Assembly: GCF_004331465.1 (NCBI RefSeq)
Contig: NZ_SJKB01000002.1
Span: 496,001 to 560,000, forward strand
Direction of reading: 5' to 3'
Origin: Kribbella pittospori
GTDB taxonomy: Bacteria > Actinomycetota > Actinomycetes > Propionibacteriales > Kribbellaceae
DNA length: 64,000 nt
The number at the start of each line of letters is the position of its first letter. Within the stretch, counting starts at the first letter, position 1. Under the pieces are notes generated by a model. It was not told the origin of the DNA. It did no database searches and worked only from the letters and a program-made list of their open reading frames with translations. Position numbers and translations under genes: made by a program. Positions 9,563 through 17,990 of this stretch are shown here, piece by piece.

Positions 9563-10486
9563 GTGAACCTTCCGCATCTCGGCGCGCCGATCGGGCCGAT
9601 GATCCGCGTCCACGGCGGGTTCGCCAACCGGATGTACCGGCTCGACACCGACCAGGGGTCGTTCGCGGTGAAGGAATTGAACCTCGTCGACCGCCGCTGG
9701 ACCTACCGCCTCGAGGACGTGTTCAGGTTCGAGCGGGCGGCCTTCGCTGCCGGGATCCCGATGCCAGAGCCGATCTCGGCCAGCCACCACGCGCTGGTCC
9801 ACCGGTGGGTCGAGGGAGAGAAGGTGCCCGAAGCACCGGTATCGGCGGCGTACGCGTTCGAGATCGGTGCGATCCTCGCGCGCATCCACGCGCTCGACGT
9901 CGAGTGGACCCACGTGTCGATCGAGGAACCGGCGTCACGGGACTGGCCCGAGCTCGCCGAGCGGGCGGCGGCGACCGGACAGCCGTGGGCCGACGAACTC
10001 GCCTTCCACGTCGAGACGTTCCTCGCGATCGCCCACTTCGTCGACGCCTGCGAACGGCCAGGCCCCGTCGTGCTGACCCACAAGGACATCCAACCGTGGA
10101 ACCTGCTCGCTCGACACGGTCGGCCGGTGGTGCTCGACTGGGAGCTCTCGGGGATGCTCGACCTGTCCGGTGAGCTCGGCTCGACCGCGCTGAGCCTCGC
10201 GAAGGGACCTGGCTTCGACGACATCGAGCCCACCATCTTCCGCTCGGTCCTCGACGGCTACGTCGCAGCGGGCGGAGCGCTGCCGCCGTCGGGTCCAAGC
10301 TGGTTCGTGTACTTGATCGGCGGCTGGCTGGGGCACACGAGGTGGAACATCCTCCGTTGCCTGGCCGGTGTCGAGGCGAGCACCGGCCCTGACCTCGCGC
10401 TGTCGCACGAGGCCGCGCGCAACGGCGTACGCGGCCTCCCCGACCTGTTCGCCCGACTTCCAGAACTCGAGACGCTGCTCCTGTGA
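9563..10486 (+). CDS. APH-type phosphotransferase (aminoglycoside phosphotransferase / homoserine kinase-like fold)
   Basis: 307 residues. The catalytic loop is VLTHKDIQPWNLL with catalytic Asp D175, and the magnesium-binding VLDWELSGMLD follows. The N-lobe contains GGFANRMYRLDTDQGSFAVK with the ATP-anchoring Lys. Members phosphorylate small molecules such as aminoglycosides, choline, homoserine or macrolides; the substrate here is unknown and resistance should not be assumed. The GTG start is supported by the -10 element 7 bases upstream. The gene lies between the tRNA-Thr and its degenerate 3' copy, so it may be imported. Confidence 0.85.
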   Translation: MNLPHLGAPIGPMIRVHGGFANRMYRLDTDQGSFAVKELNLVDRRWTYRLEDVFRFERAAFAAGIPMPEPISASHHALVHRWVEGEKVPEAPVSAAYAFEIGAILARIHALDVEWTHVSIEEPASRDWPELAERAAATGQPWADELAFHVETFLAIAHFVDACERPGPVVLTHKDIQPWNLLARHGRPVVLDWELSGMLDLSGELGSTALSLAKGPGFDDIEPTIFRSVLDGYVAAGGALPPSGPSWFVYLIGGWLGHTRWNILRCLAGVEASTGPDLALSHEAARNGVRGLPDLFARLPELETLLL

Positions 10487-10532
10487 CAGTGAGCCGCTTC
10501 TGTGCTGGGTGCGCTGCCCAGCCTGTGGCGAA

Positions 10533-10562
10533 CGGTGGTTAGGGTTCGAGTTTCACTGGCTC
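10533..10562 (+). repeat. Degenerate copy of the tRNA-Thr 3' half (att-like remnant)
   Basis: CGGTGGTTAGGG and TTCGAGT here match the tRNA segment 8467-8500 base for base apart from one missing G, followed by TTCACTGGCTC against CTCACCGGCTC. The remaining differences are a 3-base deletion and two C-to-T changes. Genomic islands often duplicate a tRNA 3' end at their far border. No integrase remains in the 2 kb between the copies. Confidence 0.6.
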
Positions 10563-10636
10563 GCCTGGAAGGACCGGCCCACCCGCGCTGCGCGTTCCGG
10601 AGAGGAAGAGTCGTGTCCTGACGGAGCCCGAGCATT

Positions 10637-10984
10637 TCAGCTCTTGTCTGGTGCTTGGCCGCGGACCTCTTCGGCTGGGAATCGGGCTGAGGAACCACGT
10701 AGTTTGCGGAGGGCTGCGTCGGCTAGGTCGATGTCCAGGACGTCGGCGAGGCGGACGAGGTAGATCAGTACGTCGGCTAGTTCCTCGCCGGCGCGCTCGT
10801 GGAGACGGTCCTCGCGGGCGCGATCGACTGCTGCGTCGGCGGGGAGCCACTGGAACAGCTCGGCCAGCTCGCCGACCTCGCCGACGAGGGCGAGGATCAG
10901 CGACTTCGGATCGTGGAACTGTCCCCAGTCGCGTTCCTCGGTGAACACGCGCATGCGGTCTCGCAACTCGATCAGATCAGACAC
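10637..10984 (-). CDS. MazG-like nucleotide pyrophosphohydrolase (RS21-C6/dCTPase-like)
   Basis: 115 residues, the normal single-domain length. The signature FTEERDWGQFHDPKSLIL is followed by VGEVGELAELFQW and EELADVLIYLVRLADVLDID, which carry the ExxE and ExxD magnesium ligands of all-alpha NTP pyrophosphatases. Members hydrolyse (modified) dNTPs such as dCTP to the monophosphate, cleaning the nucleotide pool. The GTG start is placed by homology; no strong ribosome site precedes it. It is divergent from the nuclease-helicase gene, separated by about 145 bases. Confidence 0.85.
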   Translation of the reverse strand: MSDLIELRDRMRVFTEERDWGQFHDPKSLILALVGEVGELAELFQWLPADAAVDRAREDRLHERAGEELADVLIYLVRLADVLDIDLADAALRKLRGSSARFPAEEVRGQAPDKS

Positions 10985-11130
10985 GCCGCGAGCATGACAC
11001 GGATCCTGGTCCCTCGGCTGGCTGGGTAGAGTCGGGGGCGCGGCCCGACGGGCTTCCGCCGAACATCTGCGTTCACAGGACATGCCCCCACCCGCACGAC
11101 CTTGATTCGTGCTGCCTGGGGGATCCACTC

Positions 11131-13011
11131 GTGACGCTGTTCCGCCAATCCGGCGCTGGTTTCGTCGTGCTGACACTCGAGCAGCAGTTCGCCCTGAGGA
11201 TCGCCGAGCAGATGCAGTTTCACACCGGCCATCGGGCATCGCCGGCCGAGGTCAGGTCGTGGGAGCGCAGTCTGCCGGTTCTCGCTCAGGACCTCGAACA
11301 GGCCGGGCTCGGCAAGGTCGAAGTACTGGTCGAACACCACCTTCCGCTGACCTCAAAGCGAGCGGATGTCGTACTCGCCGGTCGCAACCCGCGGACGGGC
11401 GGACCGTCGTACGTCGTCATCGAACTCAAGCAGTGGAGTCGTGCGGCCGCCTGGGACGACGATCGGGAGCTCGTACTGATCGATGGATACCCGAACGCGC
11501 CTCGGTTGCACCCGGTTGCGCAGGTCCGAGGGTACTGCGAGTACTTGGCCGACTTCGCCAAGTTTCTGGACGGCCAACCGGAGGCTGTCGCGGGTGCGGC
11601 GTACCTGCACAACGCCATGGCCGAGGCGGATGTGCGGGACCTCTATGACTATCCGCAGGACAGCAGAGGTCAGCTCTTCACCGGTGCACGCCGTGACGAG
11701 TTCATCGAGTTTCTTCGCGATCGGCTCGATCCGAACGTTCCAGGGAGTCCGTACGCCGATCAGCTGATCAACTCCGCGATCGCCCCGTCGAAACAGTTGC
11801 TCGCAGTCGCGGCGGACGAGGTCCAGCGAAGAGAGCAATTCGTCCTGGTCGCCGAGCAGAAGCTGGCGCACTCGATGGTGTTGCACGAGGTCGAGCGTGC
11901 GCGGAGCCGCGACAGCAAGGCGGTTGTCATCGTCACCGGTGGGCCGGGCAGCGGTAAGAGCGTCATCGCTCTGTCCCTGCTCGGGGATCTGGCTCGCCGT
12001 GGACGCAGCGTCCTCCACGCGACAGGCTCACGCTCGTTCACTCAGACGCTCCGCAAGGTCGCCGGGCAGCGGCAGCCTCGCGTCCAGCGGATGTTCAAGT
12101 ACTTCAATCAGTTCATGGAAGCAGAGCCCAACGACCTGGATGTTCTGATCCTGGACGAAGCGCACCGCATCCGAGAGACCTCCGTGGATCGCTACACCAA
12201 GGCGGTACTGCGAACCGACCGGCCGCAGGTCGACGAACTGATCGCCGCAGCGCGCGTCCCGGTGTTCCTGCTCGATCAGCATCAGGTCGTCAAACCCGGC
12301 GAGCTCGGAACCGTGGATGACATCAGGCGCCACGCGGCTGACCTGGGCTTGCCGGTGCATCTGATCGAACTCGATGCGCAGTTCCGTTGTGGCGGCAGCG
12401 AAGAGTATGTCGAGTGGGTCCAACGACTGCTCGGGCTCTCGGGGGGTGGACCGGCCGAGTGGCCGGGTGACCCTGCATTCGATGTTCGAGTTGCCGACAG
12501 CCCCGAAGCCATGGAGTCCCTTCTCCGGGACAAGATCGCAGCGGGCTACGGCGCACGAATCTCAGCCGGCTACTGCTGGCCGTGGAGTAATCCGCGCCCT
12601 GACCAAACCCTTGTTGACGATGTCCAGATCGGTAGCTGGGCTCGTCCTTGGAACCTCAAGGGAGATCGCAAGGTCGGGGACGCGCCGCCGGCTGCGCTCT
12701 GGGCCTCCGACCCGAACGGGTTCGGGCAAGTCGGCTGTATCTACACAGCGCAGGGCTTCGAGTACGACTGGAGCGGCGTCATCCTCGGGCCGGACCTCGT
12801 CTGGCGCGACGGACGCTTCACCACCGTTCGCGACGCCAACAAGGATCCCGCCTTCAAGAATCGGAAGGTCACCGACAACTCGGCCTTCGACCGCCTCGTG
12901 CGCAACACCTACAAGGTCCTTCTGACCCGCGGCATGATGGGCACAGTGCTCTACTCCCCGGATCCCGAAGCCCGGGATGCCCTTCATGAACTGGTCACGA
13001 CAACAGGCTGA
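11131..13011 (+). CDS. PD-(D/E)XK nuclease fused to DUF2075 (Schlafen-like) superfamily 1 helicase/ATPase
   Basis: 626 residues. The N-terminal domain (about 30-200) shows a PD-(D/E)XK core: D79 in KRADVVLAG and E98-L-K100 in SYVVIELKQWS. The C-terminal DUF2075 domain (about 255-610) has Walker A GGPGSGKS (K276), Walker B LDVLILDEAHRI (D342, E343), and later motifs LDQHQVV, QFRC, IYTAQGFEYDWSGVI and YKVLLTRG, typical of superfamily 1 helicases. The pairing suggests ATP-driven cleavage of DNA or RNA. Related DUF2075 nucleases occur in defence islands and near toxins, but this one is known only by architecture. The GTG start has a modest GGGGG site. Composition is similar to its neighbours. Confidence 0.88.
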   Translation: MTLFRQSGAGFVVLTLEQQFALRIAEQMQFHTGHRASPAEVRSWERSLPVLAQDLEQAGLGKVEVLVEHHLPLTSKRADVVLAGRNPRTGGPSYVVIELKQWSRAAAWDDDRELVLIDGYPNAPRLHPVAQVRGYCEYLADFAKFLDGQPEAVAGAAYLHNAMAEADVRDLYDYPQDSRGQLFTGARRDEFIEFLRDRLDPNVPGSPYADQLINSAIAPSKQLLAVAADEVQRREQFVLVAEQKLAHSMVLHEVERARSRDSKAVVIVTGGPGSGKSVIALSLLGDLARRGRSVLHATGSRSFTQTLRKVAGQRQPRVQRMFKYFNQFMEAEPNDLDVLILDEAHRIRETSVDRYTKAVLRTDRPQVDELIAAARVPVFLLDQHQVVKPGELGTVDDIRRHAADLGLPVHLIELDAQFRCGGSEEYVEWVQRLLGLSGGGPAEWPGDPAFDVRVADSPEAMESLLRDKIAAGYGARISAGYCWPWSNPRPDQTLVDDVQIGSWARPWNLKGDRKVGDAPPAALWASDPNGFGQVGCIYTAQGFEYDWSGVILGPDLVWRDGRFTTVRDANKDPAFKNRKVTDNSAFDRLVRNTYKVLLTRGMMGTVLYSPDPEARDALHELVTTTG

Positions 13012-13076
13012 CAATCTCGTGAGGGCATACACGGGCTCGGGTCTTCGTGCAGGTCTGGAGTGTTGCGGGTGGGGCG

Positions 13077-13823
13077 TCAATGCATGTACAGGCCGCCGTC
13101 TACGTTGAGGGTTTGGCCGGTTATGTAGGTGGATTGGGCGGATAGTAGGTAGGCGATGGCGGAGGCTACGTCGTGGGGGGTGCCTACTCGGTCTACCAGG
13201 AGGTCGTTGATCATGGATTGGCGGCGGTCTGGGGTTAGGGGGCCGCCCATGATGTCGGTGTCTATGGGGCCGGGGGCTATGGCGTTGACGGTGATTCCAT
13301 ATGGGCCCAGTTCTCGGGCCAGGGCTCGGGTTAGGCCGATTACGCCGGCCTTGGCTACGGAGTACGGGGTTTTGCTGTAGGTGCCGCCGCCTCGTTGGGC
13401 CGACGTCGAGGAGACGCTGACTATTCGGCCGTAGTGGTGGCGGACCATGGATTCGGCGACTCGGCGGGTGACGTAGTGGACGCCGTTCAGGTTGATGTTG
13501 ATGACGCGGTGCCACTCCTCAGAGGTCAGCTCGAGGTACGGGACCGGGGAGCTGACGCCGGCGAGGTTGGCCAGGGCTGCGATGGGTGGAAGGGCGGCTT
13601 CGAGGTCGTCGATCGCTGCGCGGACCTGGGATTCGTTCGCGACGTCGGCCACGACGGCGTGCGCCTTGACGTTGTGTTTCTCCGTGATCTCCTGAGCCAG
13701 GGCGCGGCCGGACTCGATGTCGAGGATGCCGATGTTCCAGCCCTGTTCGGCGAGCACCAATGCCGTCGCGCGTCCGATACCCCGTGGTGATGCTGCCCCG
13801 GTCACAACCGCGGTAAGGCTCAT
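13077..13823 (-). CDS. Short-chain dehydrogenase/reductase (FabG-like)
   Basis: 248 residues, classical SDR length. The nucleotide motif is TGAASPRGIG (8-17), followed by NLAG (86-89), a catalytic Ser near 139-141 (VSVSSTSA), and YSVAK with Y154 and K158. The C-terminus GQTLNVDGGLYMH is typical. It probably oxidises or reduces a sugar or polyol, given its place as the last gene of the sugar-transport operon. Its ATG overlaps the stop codon of the binding protein (ATGA). The 3' part has more A/T-ending codons than its neighbours, a mild compositional shift. Confidence 0.92.
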   Translation of the reverse strand: MSLTAVVTGAASPRGIGRATALVLAEQGWNIGILDIESGRALAQEITEKHNVKAHAVVADVANESQVRAAIDDLEAALPPIAALANLAGVSSPVPYLELTSEEWHRVININLNGVHYVTRRVAESMVRHHYGRIVSVSSTSAQRGGGTYSKTPYSVAKAGVIGLTRALARELGPYGITVNAIAPGPIDTDIMGGPLTPDRRQSMINDLLVDRVGTPHDVASAIAYLLSAQSTYITGQTLNVDGGLYMH

Positions 13824-15262
13824 TTGGCTCCCTCGTAGTCCTGTCCGGGCTTCCAGTCGGTGAAGACGTAGTCGTCCTCCGAGACCTTGGCTCCGGCGGC
13901 CTTCGCCTTCTGGAGCGCCTGGGCCCGGTCAGCGGTCGTGGCGTCGCTCAGCTTCTTCAGCTCGGCCTTGAGGTCGCTGATCGATCCGCCCAGGTAGCCC
14001 TGGACGATGTTGCCGACGTGCGGGGTGACCGGCTTGCGGAACGCGTCCACCTTCGCCTGGGCCGGGTTCTTCACGATCGCCTGCGGCATCTGGAACACGT
14101 TGGCCTTGCAGAAGTCGACGCCCTTCTTGTACGCGTCGATCGCCTTCGACGACGCGACGAGGTCGAGATTGAGCGGCGGCTGGTCCATCGCCTCGATCAT
14201 CCCGTTCTGGTAGTCGTCGGTCATGAAGGACGCGAGCAGCTTCCCGGCCGCGTCCGGATTCTTGCTGTCCGCGGAAACGAAGTACGCCGAGGACGGCCGG
14301 CCCCGGTAGCAGAAGGGCTTCACGTCGGCTGTCGGTGCCAGCACCCACCCGGAGGCGAGTTTGTCGACGATCGGCGGCGCCAGCGCCTTGGATCCACCGG
14401 CACACCAGATGCCGTCGATGAAGGTCCCGACCGCGCCGGAGGCGAAGCGGGTACGGGCGTCGACGACTCCGAAGTTGTTCGAGCCCGGCATGATCAGCTT
14501 GGCGTCGTTCAGTTCCTTGAGGAACTCGATCACCGTGATGTAGGCGTCGTCGTGGTAGGCGTACTCACCGGTGGTGAACTGCAGACCCTGGTAGCCAGGG
14601 AATCCGGCCGTCTGCGCCATGTCGTCGATCTGGTCCCGGATGCGCCCGCCGTCGGCACCGATCGCCAGGGTCAGCGGCTGGAGCCCGGCCCCCTTCAGCT
14701 TCCCCAGCGCGTCCTTGAAGCCCGCGTAGTCCTTGGGCACGTTGTTCGGGTCGAGCCCGGCCTTGCCCCAGTGATCCTTGTTCACCCACACCAGCGTCGA
14801 GCTCTGCCGGAGACTGAACATCGGGAACCCGTAGAGCTTGCCGTCCAGTTGCGTGATGCCCTCGGTGAACGCGTCCTTGGGCAGCTTCGACTTGATGTCC
14901 GCCGGCAGCGTCACCTCGTGCACCCAGTTGCCACTGACCAGGGCCGACAACGGCAACCCGACCACGTTGGAGTAGATGTCCGGCATCTTGTTGGCCTGAT
15001 GCGCCAACTGGAACGCCTGCGGTGCTTTGGATGCGTCGTAATAGGTGTGGGCGACGTTGGTCTTCAGCGCCGACGACTGATTCTTGGCCCAGTCGTCATT
15101 GAGTTTCTTGAACGAACTGAAGTGATCCCACCAGGCCAGCGATCCGGCGGCACCACCACTCGTGCTGCCGGCCTCGTCGGTCGAGCTGCTGCATCCCACC
15201 GCGGCGCCGGCGACGGCAAGTACCGATGCGCCGAGCAGACTGCGACGTGTCATTCCGGTCAT
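13820..15262 (-). CDS. ABC transporter extracellular solute-binding lipoprotein (carbohydrate type)
   Basis: 480 residues. The N-terminus has a twin-arginine signal (TRRSLLGASVLAVAG) and a lipobox ending in C24, so it is probably exported by Tat and lipidated. The mature part has the cluster-B (family 1) fold: SLAWWDHFSSFKKLNDDWAK near the start and DAAGKLLASFMTDDYQNGMI near the C-terminus. It would capture an oligosaccharide for the two permeases encoded just upstream. No ATPase gene is present; such systems in actinomycetes usually share an MsiK-type ATPase encoded elsewhere. Confidence 0.92.
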   Translation of the reverse strand: MTGMTRRSLLGASVLAVAGAAVGCSSSTDEAGSTSGGAAGSLAWWDHFSSFKKLNDDWAKNQSSALKTNVAHTYYDASKAPQAFQLAHQANKMPDIYSNVVGLPLSALVSGNWVHEVTLPADIKSKLPKDAFTEGITQLDGKLYGFPMFSLRQSSTLVWVNKDHWGKAGLDPNNVPKDYAGFKDALGKLKGAGLQPLTLAIGADGGRIRDQIDDMAQTAGFPGYQGLQFTTGEYAYHDDAYITVIEFLKELNDAKLIMPGSNNFGVVDARTRFASGAVGTFIDGIWCAGGSKALAPPIVDKLASGWVLAPTADVKPFCYRGRPSSAYFVSADSKNPDAAGKLLASFMTDDYQNGMIEAMDQPPLNLDLVASSKAIDAYKKGVDFCKANVFQMPQAIVKNPAQAKVDAFRKPVTPHVGNIVQGYLGGSISDLKAELKKLSDATTADRAQALQKAKAAGAKVSEDDYVFTDWKPGQDYEGAK

Positions 15263-15287
15263 GATCGTTCCACTCCTTCGGGTGTTG

Positions 15288-16160
15288 CTAAGACTTGACT
15301 GCGCCGGAGATTCCCTCGACGAAGTAGCGCTGCAGGAAGATGAAGAGCACCACGACCGGGACGATCGAAATCACGCCGGCCGCGGCCATTCCGGACCAGT
15401 CGGTCGCGGTCTCCCCGACGAACGCCTGCATGCCGACGCTCACCGTCCGGAGCTCCGGCCGGCTGAAGGTGAACACCAGGGGCAGGAAGAAGGCGTTCCA
15501 GGTGGCAATGAACGTCAGTACGGCGACAGTCGCCGTGACCGGCATCGCCAGCGGCAGCATCACCGAGAAGAACGTACGGACGAAGCCGGCGCCGTCGACG
15601 AGTGCGGCCTCCTCCAATTCCCGGGGAATCTGCCGGAAATAGCCGTAGTACAAGAGGATCGCGGACACATAAGCCCCACCGCTGAGCGCCAGGATCATTC
15701 CGGTCAGTGAGTCGATCAGGTGCAACTGCATCGAGATCTTGACCACCGGAATAATCGTGTAGCCGGTGGGTACGAACAGCGTCGCGACCAGGATCCCCAG
15801 GAAGAGCTTGGATCCACGGAAGCGGTAGCGGGCCAGGACGTAGCCGGCCAGGGCGCACCGTACGGTGACGATCACGACCGTGATCACGGTGACCATGACC
15901 GTGTTGATCAGGTACCGGCCGAAGTGCGCGTCGTTCCAGGCCCGGGCGTAGTTGTCCCAGACGAACTTGTCCGGCCACAGCTTCAGGCCGCCGGAGAACA
16001 TCTCCATGCTGTCCTTCAGCGATGCCGACAGCATCCACAGGAACGGGAAGATCCAGACCAGGGCGATGCCGACCAGGACGAGCGCGGCGATCCACCACGG
16101 CAGTCGAGACAGAATGCGTCGTTGCCGGTCCGAGCGTTGGACGGTCAGTTCAGCGGTCAT
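15288..16160 (-). CDS. ABC sugar permease, MalG type
   Basis: 290 residues with six membrane helices. The EAA loop, EEAALVDGAGFVRTFFSVML, lies around residue 190 and docks with the ATPase. N-terminal LPWWIAALVLVGIALVWIFPFLWML fits the CUT1 family. Its start overlaps the stop of the MalF-type gene as ATGA, and it is 25 bases upstream of the binding-protein gene. Substrate is inferred from the GH39 glycosidase in the operon: a xylo- or related oligosaccharide. Confidence 0.92.
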   Translation of the reverse strand: MTAELTVQRSDRQRRILSRLPWWIAALVLVGIALVWIFPFLWMLSASLKDSMEMFSGGLKLWPDKFVWDNYARAWNDAHFGRYLINTVMVTVITVVIVTVRCALAGYVLARYRFRGSKLFLGILVATLFVPTGYTIIPVVKISMQLHLIDSLTGMILALSGGAYVSAILLYYGYFRQIPRELEEAALVDGAGFVRTFFSVMLPLAMPVTATVAVLTFIATWNAFFLPLVFTFSRPELRTVSVGMQAFVGETATDWSGMAAAGVISIVPVVVLFIFLQRYFVEGISGAVKS

Positions 16161-17131
16161 CGCTGTTCACCTCTCAGCCGACGGCCGGTGTACAGGGCCC
16201 ACAGCTGGAGGGCGCCGACGATCGCGACCAGCAGCCCGAAGACCACGGCGGCCGCAGACGCGTGCCCCAGTTGCGGGATCGGGGCGGCGAACGCCCACCG
16301 ATAGATGTAGATCTCGATGATCTCGGTGTGGAAGTACGGCCCACCCGAGGTCAGCGTGTACATCAGGTCGAAGTTGTGGAACGTCTCCTCGATCGTCAGC
16401 ACGGTGATGATGATCAGGAACGGCTTCAGCATCGGCAGCGTGATGTGCCGGAAGAGCTGCCAGGTCCCGGCGCCGTCGATCCGGGCCGCCTCGTACAACT
16501 CGTACGGGATGGTCTGCAGCGCCGCGAGCCAGTAGATCATCGTGACGCCGAAGAACTTCCAGATGTAGAGAACGGCCGCGGCCGGCAGCGCCAGGTGCTG
16601 GTCACCCAGGAAGTCGACGCCGCCGAAGCCGAGCTTGGCCAGCACGGAACTGACCGGACCACTGGCCGGATCCAGGACGAAGCGCATCACCACGCCGATG
16701 ATGGCCGTCGTGGTCACCACCGGGATGAAGAACGCCGACCGCAGTACGCCGATCAGCGGCAGCTTCGGGGAGTTGAGGATCATTGCCATCAGCAACGTGA
16801 GCAGAACCCGCGCCGGCACCACCAGCAGCATGAAGAGCAGCGTGACCTTGAACGAGTTCCAGAACAGCGGATCGGCGAAGACCTCGTGGTAGTTGCTCAG
16901 ACCAACGAACTTCTGGCCGGAGTCGAAACCGTTCCACTCGACCAGCGAGTACCAGTAGCTCGCGATGATCGGGTAGATCGTGTAGAGGCCGTACAGGACC
17001 ACGGTCGGCAGCAGGAAGATCCAGATCCAGGTGGTCTTCTGCCAGCCGTGACGTGGTCGGTCGACCGCTGCCGTGGCGGACTTCGATCGGCGGTCCTGCC
17101 GCCTGCTGAGTTGCACAGATCTGCTCGTCAT
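16157..17131 (-). CDS. ABC sugar permease, MalF type
   Basis: 324 residues with six membrane helices and a basic cytoplasmic N-terminus of about 30 residues. The EAA loop is YEAARIDGAGTWQLFRHITL near residue 230. The first helix (TWIWIFLLPTVVLYGLYTIY) and the periplasmic YWYSLVEWNG segment are typical of CUT1 permeases. It forms a heterodimeric channel with the MalG-type protein whose gene it overlaps by 4 bases, and it starts 4 bases after the aldo/keto reductase stop. Part of the six-gene minus-strand operon. Confidence 0.92.
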   Translation of the reverse strand: MTSRSVQLSRRQDRRSKSATAAVDRPRHGWQKTTWIWIFLLPTVVLYGLYTIYPIIASYWYSLVEWNGFDSGQKFVGLSNYHEVFADPLFWNSFKVTLLFMLLVVPARVLLTLLMAMILNSPKLPLIGVLRSAFFIPVVTTTAIIGVVMRFVLDPASGPVSSVLAKLGFGGVDFLGDQHLALPAAAVLYIWKFFGVTMIYWLAALQTIPYELYEAARIDGAGTWQLFRHITLPMLKPFLIIITVLTIEETFHNFDLMYTLTSGGPYFHTEIIEIYIYRWAFAAPIPQLGHASAAAVVFGLLVAIVGALQLWALYTGRRLRGEQR

Positions 17132-17135
17132 CGCG

Positions 17136-17972
17136 CTACCTGATCTGGCTGATCGCGAATGTGCGTGGATCGTTGCCGAGCCGGTTGCCGTTCTCCAGCC
17201 CGGTGACGGACGCGAGCTCGGCGTCGGTCAGCTCGAAGCCGCCGAGGTCGAAGTTGGCGCGGATCCGCTCGGGATTGACGGACTTCGGAATCACGATGTG
17301 CCCGAGCTGCAGATGCCAACGCAGTACGACCTGGGCCGGCGTCACGTCGTGATCGCTCGCGATCGACGCCAGGACAGGATCATCGAGGTCACCACCCTGG
17401 CCGAGCGGCGAGTACGCCTCGACCGCGATCGACCGCTCGCGGCACAGCTCGGTCAGTTCGCGCTGCTGGTACGTCGGGTGCAGCTCGATCTGGTTGACCG
17501 CCGGTACGATCTCGCCCTCCTTGGCCAATCGATCCAGGTGCTCGGCGAGGAAGTTCGACGTACCAATCGCCCGTACCCGCCCCTCGGTGTGGATCCGCTC
17601 CAGGGCACGCCAGCTGTCGACATAGAGATCGACCGTCGGATTGGGCCAGTGCAGGAGATACAGGTCGGCGTACTCGAGCCCGAGGCGTTCCAGTGTTTCG
17701 TCGTACGCCGTCAGCGCCGACTCGTAGCCGTGTTCGCCGTTGCGGAGCTTGGTGGTAACGAACAGCTCCCCGCGAGGTAGTCCGCTCGCCCGCACGGCCG
17801 CCCCCACACCGGCCTCGTTGTTGTACGCCGCCGCCGTGTCGATGTGCCGGTATCCGATCTCGATCGCCTGCTCGACCGCGCGTTGGGTGTCGTCCGGCGG
17901 CACCTGGAAGACGCCGAAGCCACGCTGGGGAATCCGCACGCCGTTGTTCAGCGTGATCACGTTCTGGTCCAT
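17136..17972 (-). CDS. Aldo/keto reductase
   Basis: 278 residues, full-length TIM-barrel AKR. The catalytic tetrad is visible: Asp and Tyr in GYRHIDTAAAYNNEAGVG, Lys in ELFVTTKLRNG, and His in LYLLHWPNP. The C-terminal NADPH-binding segment reads IPKSVNPERIRANFDLGGF. It reduces an aldehyde or ketone with NADPH. Between the glycosidase and the transporter genes it may process the released sugar to a polyol; that role is inferred from context. Confidence 0.92.
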   Translation of the reverse strand: MDQNVITLNNGVRIPQRGFGVFQVPPDDTQRAVEQAIEIGYRHIDTAAAYNNEAGVGAAVRASGLPRGELFVTTKLRNGEHGYESALTAYDETLERLGLEYADLYLLHWPNPTVDLYVDSWRALERIHTEGRVRAIGTSNFLAEHLDRLAKEGEIVPAVNQIELHPTYQQRELTELCRERSIAVEAYSPLGQGGDLDDPVLASIASDHDVTPAQVVLRWHLQLGHIVIPKSVNPERIRANFDLGGFELTDAELASVTGLENGNRLGNDPRTFAISQIR

Positions 17973-17990
17973 CGTCTGCCCTCTCGTCCG

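Noticed and set aside
9563..10486. Aminoglycoside resistance gene
   Set aside because: Only the general APH fold motifs are visible; no specific resistance subfamily was recognised.
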